From Bactrocera neohumeralis (Eukaryota; Arthropoda; Insecta; Diptera; Tephritidae): a stretch of DNA of 64,000 bases. Where the stretch lies: contig NC_065921.1 of NCBI RefSeq assembly GCF_024586455.1, positions 47,576,574-47,640,573 on the forward strand. The letters run 5' to 3'. This document shows positions 31,870 to 42,956 of this stretch, in pieces. The notes below the pieces were generated by a model. It did not search any database. It saw nothing but the letters and a program-made list of their open reading frames with translations, and had not been told where the DNA came from. The position numbers and the translations under genes are program-made. The first letter of the stretch is position 1. Each line of letters begins with the position of its first letter.

Positions 31870-32760
31870 ATAACATATAGGTTATGTTAGGTGAGTGTGT
31901 TAGGCTAATGAGCCAGACCAGTTTTGGTCCTTTGCGGTACCAAGTTTCGTTACGAATTCCATGAGAAGTATCCTTTAGCATACCTGCGCTTGACGTAAAT
32001 TGTAATAGAATATAAGACCTCACTGACGATACTCTCGTCTCATACCGTAGGGACTCTAAATGCTTAAAGCGTAGCCTTGCCAATACAGAAGTGCATAAAA
32101 GATGCTCCATTGTTGTCCTGGTGCCATGCTCTTGATATTTCCTGGCATGTGCTGCCACCAAACTGTGACCAGTGAGTATTACAATCATTTCCCTACAGCA
32201 CCTTCTATCGGGTGCCAGTAGAACTTTGTATATTTCCGACCTACCGTTTTACAAATGACTTTTGTAGTTTTGCGCGCAGGTAAATCCTTCCATCGCGTTT
32301 TCATTTTCCTTGTCATGCTTTTTTCCAGATCGTCGTATAGACAATATATGACTTGTCCAATGTTGATTATGTTTTCGCTTGAGAGCCATAGACTACCCTT
32401 AGCAAATACCCTCGACGCCTTAGTGACCTGGCACCCAGTAGAGGTGAAGGATTTTGGTTCTGGCGACTTTCTTCGAATCGCGGTCAAAGTCTTCATTGCT
32501 GCTTGGCTGTCCGCATAGATGTGGATTCTAGAGATGTCTGCTGATGCATTAGAGGCTAGCTGCGTGGTTTTCCCAATAGCAAATAACTCTGCTTGAATTA
32601 TAGTGCACGGGTCCGGCATCCTCAAAGGCTACCTTATGCCTAAGTCTAGACAACAATCTTTGTGACTTACACATAGGCCGGAACCTCTGCCGTGCTGTAA
32701 GTCCGCCACCCGGCCGCAATTCGACTCTACACAGATTTTTCAATTCTACCTGCCTTTAGG
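31870..32760 (-). pseudogene. LINE RNase H and C-terminal tail (R1/Loa/I-group type)
   Basis: Minus strand: a PVHTDGS-like start is eroded near 32720, then CTIIQAELFAIGKTTQLASN and HIYADSQAAMKTLTAI (RNase H DSQ motif) near 32610-32500. KTRWKDLPARKTTKVICKTV follows near 32300, then GHSLVAAHARKYQEHGT near 32160 and EHLLCTSVLARLRFKHLESL near 32080, the C-terminal zinc-type tail. RT and EN are absent. The tail wording is typical of LINEs with a C-terminal RNase H; clade not settled. Two or more frameshifts. Confidence 0.65.
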
Positions 32761-33224
32761 TTTAGACCACAGCATGCACAAATCTCCTCAAAGGCCCAAA
32801 CCCAATGAGCAGATTGGAGGAACTCCAAGGACTAACTGCTCCCCGTGGTAGCAGGGGTTTAGATCTTCTATCAGACCTTTTAGCTTTTGCTACTACCAGT
32901 TAAGCAACATTTAAACTCTGGTGTTATTTATCCCTTGAACTTCTAATGTTCTAATGACTTTTCAGCAGAAGGAAACGCACTCAAAGTCTTTAATATCAGT
33001 TCAAGCTCCAGTTCCAGCCATCCATATAAATGTAAGTCACCTTTATTCCATGAAATGTATACTGAACCGCTTTTAAGACTTTTGAATTATTTTCAATGAT
33101 TTCGTATACGTGAATTCATGAAATATATCCCACAATATAAAGTGACAAGTTAATAGCGAACTATCTTTAACTAATATCAAATTTGAACTTCAAGTACAAG
33201 TTTAGCATAGAAAACATTTAATTA
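32761..33224. other. No gene recognised
   Basis: Possibly eroded upstream LINE sequence near 32760-32900. No motif I can support. Confidence 0.35.
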
Positions 33225-33480
33225 TACCCTGAACAGGGTAGCGTGACGAACTAAGTTTATTTAGCCATGTTCATCTATCTGTATATACGCGAACTATTCC
33301 CTCAGTTTCCGAGATATCGCTCCGAAAATTTTGCACACGTCCTTTTCAACTCAAGAATCTGCTGCCATACAAACTGAAAGACCGGAATAAAGTGCTGAGG
33401 TATGGAAATTTTTTTATTTGCCAAGCAATGCTACAATATTTGAAAAAAATTTCGCTCAGATTTTTAAATTTCTTAAGAAA
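33225..33480 (+). repeat. Non-coding dispersed repeat fragment
   Basis: Starts TATACCCTGAACAGGGTAGC, then a shortened core GCGTGACGAACTAAG, TATACGCGAACTATTCCCTC, GAGATATCGCTCCGAAAATT, CACACGTCCTTTTCAACTCA and CATACAAACTGAAAGACCGG. The order is that of the 26985-27415 copy. This fragment shows the 5' end (TATACCCTG...CAGGGTA, itself a small hairpin). Confidence 0.65.
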
Positions 33481-33539
33481 GTTCATTTAATAATGAATAT
33501 CTATTCGCAGATATATTTCATTTCTGTCAGGGTTTTCTT

Positions 33540-34144
33540 TTTTCAATCCACAAAGTATTTAAAAACTTAATTTTTTATGATCTTGTTTAGCGTGGGGAAT
33601 ACAGTGGCTGCGGTACCATTAATGTGCTACTTTTTGTCAAATATTCGCGACCAAAGAACGCTGGGTGAGCAGGAGCATTATCATGGTAAAAAGACAAATT
33701 TTGTTGTTCCACAAATCCGGCCGTTTCTTGCGAGTTGCTTCACGCAAATTGGGCATACCTTGCAGGTAATATTCTTCATTGACTCTTTGGCAAGCATTCG
33801 TGTTGTACGTCGCCCCTGTAGTAAAACAAAAATGTTGGCAAAACCTTCACATTCCACCTAACTTGGCGCGTTTTTCCATATCTCATGAGGCGGCTTGAGC
33901 TTAGGTTTCTACATCATAACCACAACCCTATGATTGATGATCAGTTATGATCCTCTGGGGCAGTCCTAGATCGTCGCGAGCTGAGTTCAATATCTTCTGA
34001 GCAAAGTCAATGCGTCGCTGTTTTTGGTCGAAACTGCGCAATTTTGACAAAAAACTCAAAGACAGACCAAAACGCGACTAAGCAAAACAACTGTCAAAAT
34101 TTAGCCTGCGGAAAATCAAAAATACTTTTTGTACAAACCTCGTA
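33540..34144 (-). mobile_element. Mariner family 4, internally deleted and left-truncated
   Basis: The right end on the minus strand reads TACGAGGTTTGTACAAAAAG (34144 leftwards), a typical mariner terminal repeat. The interior includes LRMSS..GKT and TFLFYYRGDVQHECLPK, then RYAQFA-type and YHDNAPAHPAFFGREYLTKS (second catalytic Asp retained) near 33680, then TLMVPQPLYSP. The first catalytic Asp region and the N-terminal domain are mostly deleted, and the left terminal repeat is missing. Confidence 0.7.
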
Positions 34145-35065
34145 TAATTAAATAGGCATACTAAATTTGTTTTAATTGTGTGTAAAGGGCTCCACTATAA
34201 TACGCTCTCCCACTAAATAGTGTCATAGTCAGGCACATATATAAATGCACGCAGGCACACACACACATAACTCACTTAATAGGTGTCAAAAAGTAGCTTC
34301 ACATGTTAAATTAACTGTGTTATCGTACGTCTTAGAAGAGCCGGAGGGCAAATGATTATCGCTGAAAACGCTGAAATAAGTGTAATGGCTACAACTACTG
34401 TATAAATATACTCGCAGTAGACGCGAGTGTGCGTGTATATGGAAACATTTAGATAAACTATATCTGCGTGTTTTCAATCATCATAATCAGTTATAAAAAA
34501 TGTTGCTAGCAGCTTACCAAACATCGCACATTCCACGTACAAACACAAACATGCAGTGCTGCCCATTTAGATCCCCAGTGCTTCTGCTCACTTGAGCGCC
34601 GACTTGACATCAATTTATGTATTTATACATACACCTACATAAATATGTACTCACGCCGGACATGAACAGAAAATTCAAAGATTTTATGTGAAAACATTTC
34701 ATTTAAACTTTTCGAAAAATAAAAAGAGAAAACGTAACCTCCGCCGAAATAGTTTTTGTACGTTGATTTACCGTTACGCTTAGCAGTCAATTTTCACACA
34801 AGTACTTTGCCTTGGAGTGCCACTCTCCGCGCTTATATAAAGGAATGAGTGCGCACATGCATGAGTCTTTTGTCTACGACTTTGTATTAGAGTATTTTTG
34901 TGCATTTGAAATTTTATCCATATAGTAGCTGCGAAATGCGAAAGAGCTGCAAAAAGAATCTTCATTTGGGAACGCAGCTAAAGATTTATTTCAGTATTAA
35001 GTGACGTACATAAACACATACACACCCATTAGCATAGCAAATAAGTGCATATAATAAGCAAATCT
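34145..35065. other. No gene recognised
   Basis: AT-rich with CACACAC stretches near 34255. Small open frames only. Confidence 0.45.
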
Positions 35066-35232
35066 ATAATACCCTTCACAAATAAGAAGTTTTCAACGGT
35101 TTATATGGCACCTATAATCCATATATGTATGTAAAATTTCGTGAAAATAATTTGTAAAAAAAGATTTCCATACTAGGTCTTGCTTTTGTTCGTTCAGTTT
35201 GTATAGCAGTGTATGCTATGATAGTTCTTTAA
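35066..35232 (-). repeat. Non-coding dispersed repeat fragment, end portion
   Basis: Contains TAATACCCTTCACAAATAAG at one end and, on the minus strand, TATACAAACTGAACGAACAA and TTTTCACGAAATTTTACATA, matching the later half of the 26985-27415 copy. It abuts the truncated mariner at 35243. Confidence 0.55.
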
Positions 35233-35242
35233 TAAAAATATA

Positions 35243-35962
35243 CAGAATAAATGGTGTTTTTGGTAAAATCAATTTATTTTATTCAAAATAGTATCCTTCT
35301 GCTTCAATACAGCTTTTTGCATGGTCCAAAAGCATGTCGAACGAGTGTTTTAGCTCATTGGCCGGTATGACCGTCAGTATGCTGGTGCAAGCCTTTTGAA
35401 TGGCCTCTACGCATAACGCTTTCCTTTCATGGGCAAATGCATTTTTCCGAAAAGGAAGAAGTCGCACGGTGCCGTATCAGGTGAATATGGGGAGTGGTTA
35501 ATGGTTAAAATGTGATTTTGGGTCAAATAGTCGTCCTTCGAATCTTGGATTCTGAGCAATTTATGGTCGTCAGTCAATTTGTGCGGAACAAATCGTGCAC
35601 ACACCCTTCGTAAGCCCAAAGGTTCGGTCAAAATGCGATAAATCGATGTTCAGTTTCATTTCTATGAATTAGAATGATGATTTCGGCTGATTTTTGATGA
35701 ATTCTGGTACAGTTTTGATGGAATTTCCGGTGATCACGGATTTTGATTGGCCCACATGTTGATCGTCATTTATGTCCTCACGATCACTTTGAAAACGTTG
35801 AAACCACTCGTGCACTCTGCTACGGGATAGGCAATCATCGAAAATCATTGAAACGTTTCGGTAAAGGTTTTACCAATTTTAAAACAAAATTACAATGTTG
35901 GCTCTTTGTTCGAAGCTCATTTTCGCACCGATAATTATTGTTTACTTTGGAATGCACCTTGT
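35243..35962 (-). mobile_element. Mariner family 1, copy 2, lacking its left end
   Basis: Homologous to 878-2016. Right end CTTTGGAATGCACCTTGTA is present at about 35944-35962. The left side starts at ACAGAATAAATGG, an internal position present in copy 3 (51993), so the left terminal repeat is missing. Transposase pieces on the minus strand: LTQNHILTINHSPYSPDTAP, CDFFLFGKMHLPMKGKRYA and ELKHSFDMLLDHAKSCIEAE. The first catalytic block is deleted. Cannot move itself. Confidence 0.8.
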
Positions 35963-38900
35963 ATCTACAATTGTGCCAAAGTGGATGGGGCTCTAAGCCT
36001 ACTATTTATTATTATATAATCTCTACTTTCACATAGATCTTAAAAATGTGTACTTATTTTAATCATCAGAACAATGTTTTCGAACAAAGCATCGACTTTT
36101 GCTAGTCAAGTAGCTGATAAAACTAATAATTGGACCGACATGAAGGCTGCTAATATATACATATATATTTTTCTTGACAACTTTATTAAGTGCTAAGTGT
36201 TTATAAAACCTATTGGATATTTGATTTCCTTTTCCCTACCTTTCCCATCTATTACTCAAATACTTAAACTGTTTGAGTATTAAATCGATGTAAGAATGAA
36301 ATTGTGACTTTAAGCTCAAAATTAACTAACTTATTTCTTTGAAAAAAAAATTGATAGTACTTCATAAACATTTTGTTGTATATTATATTTTACTGGATAT
36401 GAAATGAAAGTATGGGAAATATTTACATATATTATCTAAAGTTACACTTTTTGGTCGTCGCTTAATCAGCGAATTAACTTTAATTTCTAATTAACTTTAA
36501 TTAAACACAAATCTCAGAAGAGGCAGTACCGTCAGAGCGCACAAAATATTGCCTTAAATACCAATTTTCCTTTGCGTTCATGATTTCATTGATGATGAAA
36601 CATTTTGTTAGTCAAATTAATAATCATTGCCATGACAAAATAAATATCATGTCAATCCACCTGGCCTTCATGACCAAAGGAAACTAAAAAACTGGAAAGC
36701 AGCTTTCAAAAATAAATAAGAATGCCAATGGTTCCACTACAACAAATTAAAGCAAAAAAGGTCAAAATTTGTATTTGCTGATAAGCAGAAAAATGTACTA
36801 GTCGCTGTTGTGCCTTTTCATCTATGTCTGCTCATCCCTCTCCCCGTAATAAACGCCAACTCCAACAGGGTACTGTATTTAAGGCAAAAGAAATGACTTC
36901 AGCATATTTGTCTACCTAGCAAGGTGTCAAACATTACATTTGACCGAGAGCTTTGCAAGACGTTCATTTTATTTTCAGAGCCACCCGATGATCCCCCACT
37001 ATAGATGGAATGCGAAATCGGATGAAAGAAACGATTAAAAAAATAAATAAAAACAAAAATTCTGAAAAGGTAAAAAATGTGGGCATGGCAAAAAAAATCA
37101 AATTAAAGACAAATTAAAAGTGAGCTGGGTATTTTGCTATGAAGCTAAACCAATCACTTTAAGTATGGATGGAAAGAGGAAGTATATACAGATACCTAAG
37201 GCAGGTAAGAGTGGTGAGATGGGTGACATAAAATTCCCTCATACACAAACACTACAAAAACATGTTCTCACACACACGCACACAGTAATCTGCAAGATAC
37301 ATTGATGATGATAGCTGAAGTAGACATTTCCTAGTTAGGAAAATAGCTAACAATGAATTAAGACCCAAATAAAGAGCAGCAAGTACAAGGGGGCATAAAG
37401 AACACAATTGGAGACATTAAAACGAACGATGGGTTGATAATATAAGGCTAAAGCAGAAGAAAAGCAGCAAAAATGATAACAGACAACACGGCAGCCGTCT
37501 AGAAACGATATATTTTCATAAAAATCTGTAATACAAAACATATACAAGCAAATACATCTTATGCACAAACAAAATCATGCGCATGTAATCATAAAATGAA
37601 ATGCGCATAACACACAAAAGCACCAGAAGGGGCCAACGCACAAAAACCACCAACAACAAAAAGAACAAATGTTCTGTGGGACCCAGCGGTAGGTGTGCAT
37701 GAAAAATGTAGCATGCATTTAGGCGATTTAGCTATCTTACCCATAAAAACTGCTTTAGCATCCATAACACTGTACTCTGCAGCTCACCGTATAATAATTG
37801 ACAATGACAAGAGCAAAATAATGCAAAAATACATTACTACTGGTGTACTCGTATATAGTAGATATGTGGAAAGTTTCGTGAGATTTGTTGTTTTTATGTT
37901 ACGTAAATACTTATGCAAACTAGAAATAATAATGAAATGTGTATTATAAGGTTGAATAAGCTCGGTTTGGTTGCGTTCAGTAGGGAAATAAAAGATGGTT
38001 TGGCTGAGTATCTGACAGGTTCAAAGCCTCGCCAAATGCTCCAAATTTTAGGAATACCTTTTTCTACTTAAAATACCAGCGAACAGCAACGGCAATCAAC
38101 ATATACATTAATCACAATCAAAATCTGGAAAATCATGTTAAATTCAAGTTGCATTCAGATTAAAAACTTATTACGAAGTTACTGATGACACTTAAAGGCT
38201 TCACAGTTCTTTCCTATTGCTGGAACTCTGCCATAAAAATCACTTCAATCAAATAAATTGATCTCCAGCAAGCTTTACAATACAAGCCTTAAAGTGCACA
38301 GCAAAAAGTGCTTTTTGAATAGGTTGCGTAAAAAATGATGAATAATCCATCAAGGGCCTCAACGAAGTAATCACATGACCACCCAACCAGTATATAGCCA
38401 TTTGTTACCGCTTACATCTCTAAGACCATTCCATATTTTATGGGTTCCTAGAGGTGTACCCAACGGTCTTACTAGCGCAGCGGGAGTTATGCGTAAACTT
38501 CCCGTAAAACAATAGCCATGGAGCTTAGCTGATAGGAGTCAACAAGAAAAACATTCGACCCAGACCAAAAGCAAGACAATGCAGATCATTAGAGCCTGTA
38601 ATCTATATATGTAGCCAAGCGGCCGGCTTTGAAATCACAAAAATCTTTTAGGGTTTCATCAAATATAGAATATAGAAGTTCTAATAGTTAGAGAAAGAGG
38701 CCACTGCAGAGCATCTTCTATGCGAATACAAGGCTTAGTATAAGAAAATAATAGCAACTATGGTTAGATGGTTCCTTGAGAATGGCTGGGATGTTGCGCA
38801 AATAAAAGTTTTTGTATAGATGAACTTCATCAGAAGTACAGGATGTTTCAGAAATGACATAATAAAGTGAGCTGTTTTCGGAACCGGTGGTTTTACAATT

Positions 38901-40705
38901 CGACTCCTAACCACCTAGGTGTGTCGTTAACCATCCGCTCTACCTACTTGCCAAAAATAGCCTCGTTAAGTCTTATTAGAAAGAAATAGTAACAGAGCGA
39001 TAGAGAAAGGTAGAGGGTCAAACGTTAAAGGTGAATATTTTCCGCGTTGTATCAAATACTTTTAAATTTTTTTTAGCGTGAAGAACACTTAAAAATTTCA
39101 ATTGTTTTACAAAAAAGTATGTAAAATATTATTATTTAAGCAAAAGGAGCATGAAAAAATATTAACAATATAGCACGAGTATTCTTCTTTGACTTCGCAA
39201 AATTTTGTCGGTTTATCTCCAGTAGTTTGTGAGAAAATAATTTTAGAATTTTATCGTCTTCTAAATTTCAACCTTCAATAAATTTAACGTTAATTTTAAT
39301 GAACTGCTAATTTTCAAAATCGGTGATTTTACGAAAATTCCCTGGATCATTTGACGGGGTTTGACCCAAAGATGAAATAATCAAATGACTTCACAAATCA
39401 CTATCAACAATTATCCTTCAGGCAACTTTTATAGCCAAGTATCAAATGACTCAAGAATGAAGGTCGTTGAACATAACAAAGAACATACCAACATTAAAGA
39501 GGCCGTTTTTAACTTTAAAGAATAAGCTATCAAAAACGGAGTTTCAGGTTACTTGGTCTTCTGTTCAAGCTTCATATATCTATTATTGTAATATATTCGT
39601 ATCAGCTGATCATTTGTCTAATAGATTTAATAATTCTCACGTTTATTCAGTCAACTTGTAACTAACAGATAAGCACAAACGAGAATCTCCGAAAGTACAA
39701 GTACAAATCTAAGTAAGAGTTATTTTAATAAAAGTATGATGAAGAAGCACCTTTGACTAACAGTTAGGTATCACAAAAACATAGGTGTATGTCTCAGTAT
39801 TATACGATCTCTCTAAAATTATCATTGAACATTATTTCAAAAGCAACTAGAGATTATTGAACGTCAATAAGTACACAGTACCGGTAGTTAATTCAGATTC
39901 AAAATCACAATAGTAACATTAATTTAAAAATTCAACTTAGCCAAATTTTTGCTTTTAAACTTCTATAAAACTCAACTTTCGTTAACGACATTCTTTCAAA
40001 ATAATGCCCTACCCAAGTTTTATAATGTGTGCTGCAAAGCAAAAAACAAAAACTATCAGCATTACAACCAACTAGTGACTTACATAACGAGCACTCCGAA
40101 ATTGGACTTACTAGTACTTATTTTTTATTCAGATATAAGAACGACAAGCAGAATCCGTTGAGCAAAAGAAACGCTTTAAGCGTTGGCAACCGAAAACGAT
40201 CACAAAACTACTACGAGCAGACAAAGTACTTAAAGAAGAACTCGTAGAGGAGAACCCGAAATAACAGTAATAAAAACCAACAACACACGACACAATTTAA
40301 GCAACTCACTGCAGAAGAGGTAGGCAATAGTAGGAAAGCGACGATGGCGGTGCCGCACGTAAGCACAAAGAAGCAACAGTGAGCAACGAAAACTGACAGC
40401 AAATAAGAAGATATGACGAAAAAACATTGCATACTTTTGAGAGGCACAAACGAACACCAGGCGTACCCTTGAACACGAACATCACGAATATTGACGAGCA
40501 GCAGAAGTAGCGGTTCTCCCATGAAGGCGGGCGCAAAGTCAATACTTGAGTGTATAAACGAGAAGATTGCGTCACAGGGAACGAAAATCTTGTAACAGTT
40601 AAAAACCGTTGTGTACATAGGGCCTGCAAGCATGTTAAAAGCAACCCTTTGGGGCAAAGAGTTTGCAGGCAGTTAAACATATTAGGGGGATTATCTTGCT
40701 CTTTT
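35963..40705. other. Largest quiet stretch; no gene recognised
   Basis: 4.7 kb with no transposon protein, terminal repeat or RNA gene that I can support. Mixed AT-rich sequence with CA-rich repeats near 37240-37285. Several frames of 60-150 codons lack any recognised domain; the largest (40211-40657 minus) is Cys/Phe/Leu-rich and looks like reversed Lys/Glu-rich text. It may be host intergenic or intronic DNA. Confidence 0.45.
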
Positions 40706-41497
40706 TTTTTATACTGCTAAGGAGAGTATTATAGTTTTGTTCACATAACGGTTGTTTGTAAGTCCTAAAACTAAAAGAGTCAGATATAGGGTTATATATA
40801 CCAAAGTGATCAGGGTGACGAGTAGATGTCTGTCTGTCCGTCCGTCCGTCCGAGCAAGCTGTAACTTGAGTAAAAATTGAGATATCATGATGAAACTTGG
40901 TACACGTATTTCTTGCCAAGATGGGCTACGCCCACAAAATGGCGGAAACCGAAAACCTATAAAGTGTCATAACTAAGCCATATATATATTAAAGTGATCA
41001 GGGGCGACGCAATTGCTTAGGAAAAGTGGGAGTCGCCCCTACTAAGTTTTTTGTAAATCTCGGAAACTACTATAGCTATGTCTGTCGTTTTCTCCGCCAT
41101 TTCCGTACCGTTCAAAAATGGAAGAAATCGGATAATAACCACGCCCATCTCCCATACGAAGGTTATGTTGAAAATCACTAAAAGTGCATTAACGGACTAA
41201 CAAAAAACGTCAGAAACACTAAATTTAGGGAAGAAAGTGCACAAGAAAGCTGCACCCAGGCTTTTTTAAAAATTGAAAGTGGGCGTGGCCTCGCCTCAAT
41301 GAAATTCGGTATATAATATTTTCTTAACACCCTGATGATCGGTTCACAACCACGCCTTCTTCCAATATAACGCTATTTTGAATTCCATCTGATGCCTTCT
41401 CCATAGGAACCAATGATGATAGGTTACAAAAAATAGTATTTGAAAAATATGTAAATGACGTATAATGGATTATCACTTTAAATGCGAGAGTATAAAA
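40706..41497 (+). mobile_element. mini-me-like Helentron derivative, copy M2
   Basis: Homologous to M1 from GGAGAGTATTATAGTTTTGT onwards, with the conserved core AAAGTGATCAGGGTGACGAG and GTCY tract 40828-40852. Ends at the inner repeat GCGAGAGTATAAAA (41484-41497) without the terminal hairpin. Many short deletions relative to M1, for example after GACGAGTAGA and around 40918 and 41010. Confidence 0.75.
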
Positions 41498-41680
41498 CTG
41501 CCACGCCCATTCAAAGAAAATGGTCTATCGGAAATTTGTTCATTGTGCTGTGGAGTAAATCATTGCTCATATAAATTGTGGCTGTCATAATCTGGTGATT
41601 TCCAGTTCGCTTTGACAAATAAAGATATTAGAACATTCGCCGGAAATCTCGTTAAATGGCAGGACTGAAAGTAATCGCTT
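41498..41680. other. Spacer between M2 and M3
   Basis: Begins CTGCCACGCCCATTC, then unique-looking sequence. No gene. Confidence 0.4.
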
Positions 41681-42541
41681 TTTATATCTCGCAACAATGT
41701 TTAAGGAGAGTATTATAGTTTTGTTCACATAATTTGGACTAAAAGAGTCAGATATAGGGTTATATATACCAGATCAAGGTGACGAGTAGAGTTGTAATCC
41801 CGATGTCCGTCCGTCCGTCCGTGGAAGCTGTAACTTGAGTAAAAATTGAAATATCATGATGAAACATGGTACACGTATTTCTTGGCCTACTGCCACGCCC
41901 ACAAAATGGCGAAAACCGAAAACCTATAAATGTCATAACTCAATTTGGCACAAAGGATCGCAAGACGCAATTGTTTAGGAAAAGTGGGCGTGGCCCCGCC
42001 CCCTACTAAGTTTTTTGTACATATCTCGGAAACCACTACAGCTACAGGCATTTCCATATACAGTTCAAAAATGGAAGAAATCGGATAATAACCACGCCCA
42101 CCTCCCATACAAAGGTTATGTTGAAAATCACTAAAAGTGCGTTAACCGACTAACAAAAAATGTCAGAAACACTAAATTTTACGAAAGAAGTGGCAGAAGG
42201 AAGCTGCACCCAGGCTTTTTTTAAAAATTGAAAATGGGCGTGGCGCCGCCCACTTATGGACCAAGAACCATATCTCAGGAGCTACTAGACCGATTTCAAT
42301 GAACCCAACCACGCCTTCTTCCAATATAACGCTACGCCTTCTTCCAATATAAAGCTATTTTGATGCCTTCTCTGTATAATATATACATTAGGAACCAATG
42401 ATGATAGCGGAATAAAACTTTACACAAATACGGTATTTGAGAAATATGTAAATGACGTATAATGAAATCTTGATTATCACTTTACCATGCGAGAGTATAA
42501 AATGTTCGGTGATACCCGAACTTAGCCCTTCCTTACTTGTT
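41681..42541 (+). mobile_element. mini-me-like Helentron derivative, copy M3
   Basis: Starts TTTATATCTCGCAACAATGT, has the GTCY tract 41804-41822, the inner repeat GCGAGAGTATAAAA at 42489-42502 and the hairpin TTCGGTGATACCCGAA at about 42505-42520, ending CTTACTTGT before a T run. Same orientation as M2 directly upstream. Many short deletions relative to M1; the ACGCCTTCTTCCAATATAA phrase is duplicated at about 42310-42350. Confidence 0.75.
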
Positions 42542-42956
42542 TTTTTTTTGTTTTTTACGCTGATGGCTTAACCGCTCGTGCTATATATATAAATTGTAAT
42601 TGTAATTAAATTACCTTTTCAATTAAAAAAAAAAACCAAAAAAACAAAGCAGATTGCAGATTGCAAACATCCTATACCGAAATATGCAAGGGCAAGGGAG
42701 CACCCATTGCCGAATTTAGTGATATATGATCGGCTGATTAGGTCAATTTATTGTAAATGACTATTGTGCATGGCTATTGTGAATTGGCGCACCTTCTGCA
42801 TTCATTCTTAACAAAAAAACTGTAACAAATTTTTATAATTTAAATAGAAATCATAAAATCTATGTAAAATTTACCTTCCTCAACAATTTAACGTCAAAAT
42901 ACGTATTTAAGTAAAATGCCAGCTAGCACAGGTTTGCAATTATTTTTTTTTACATG
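42542..42956. other. No gene recognised
   Basis: T- and A-run rich spacer between M3 and LINE copy B. Confidence 0.4.

Noticed and set aside
38440..38510. VPRGVPNGLTSAAGVMRKLP-like translation resembling an LTR-element RT motif
   Set aside because: No flanking RT motif in any frame; similarity is too weak.
40211..40657. 148-codon hydrophobic minus-strand frame that could look like a membrane protein
   Set aside because: The opposite strand is Lys/Glu/Gln-rich, so hydrophobicity is a reverse-strand artefact; overlapping frames of similar length exist.
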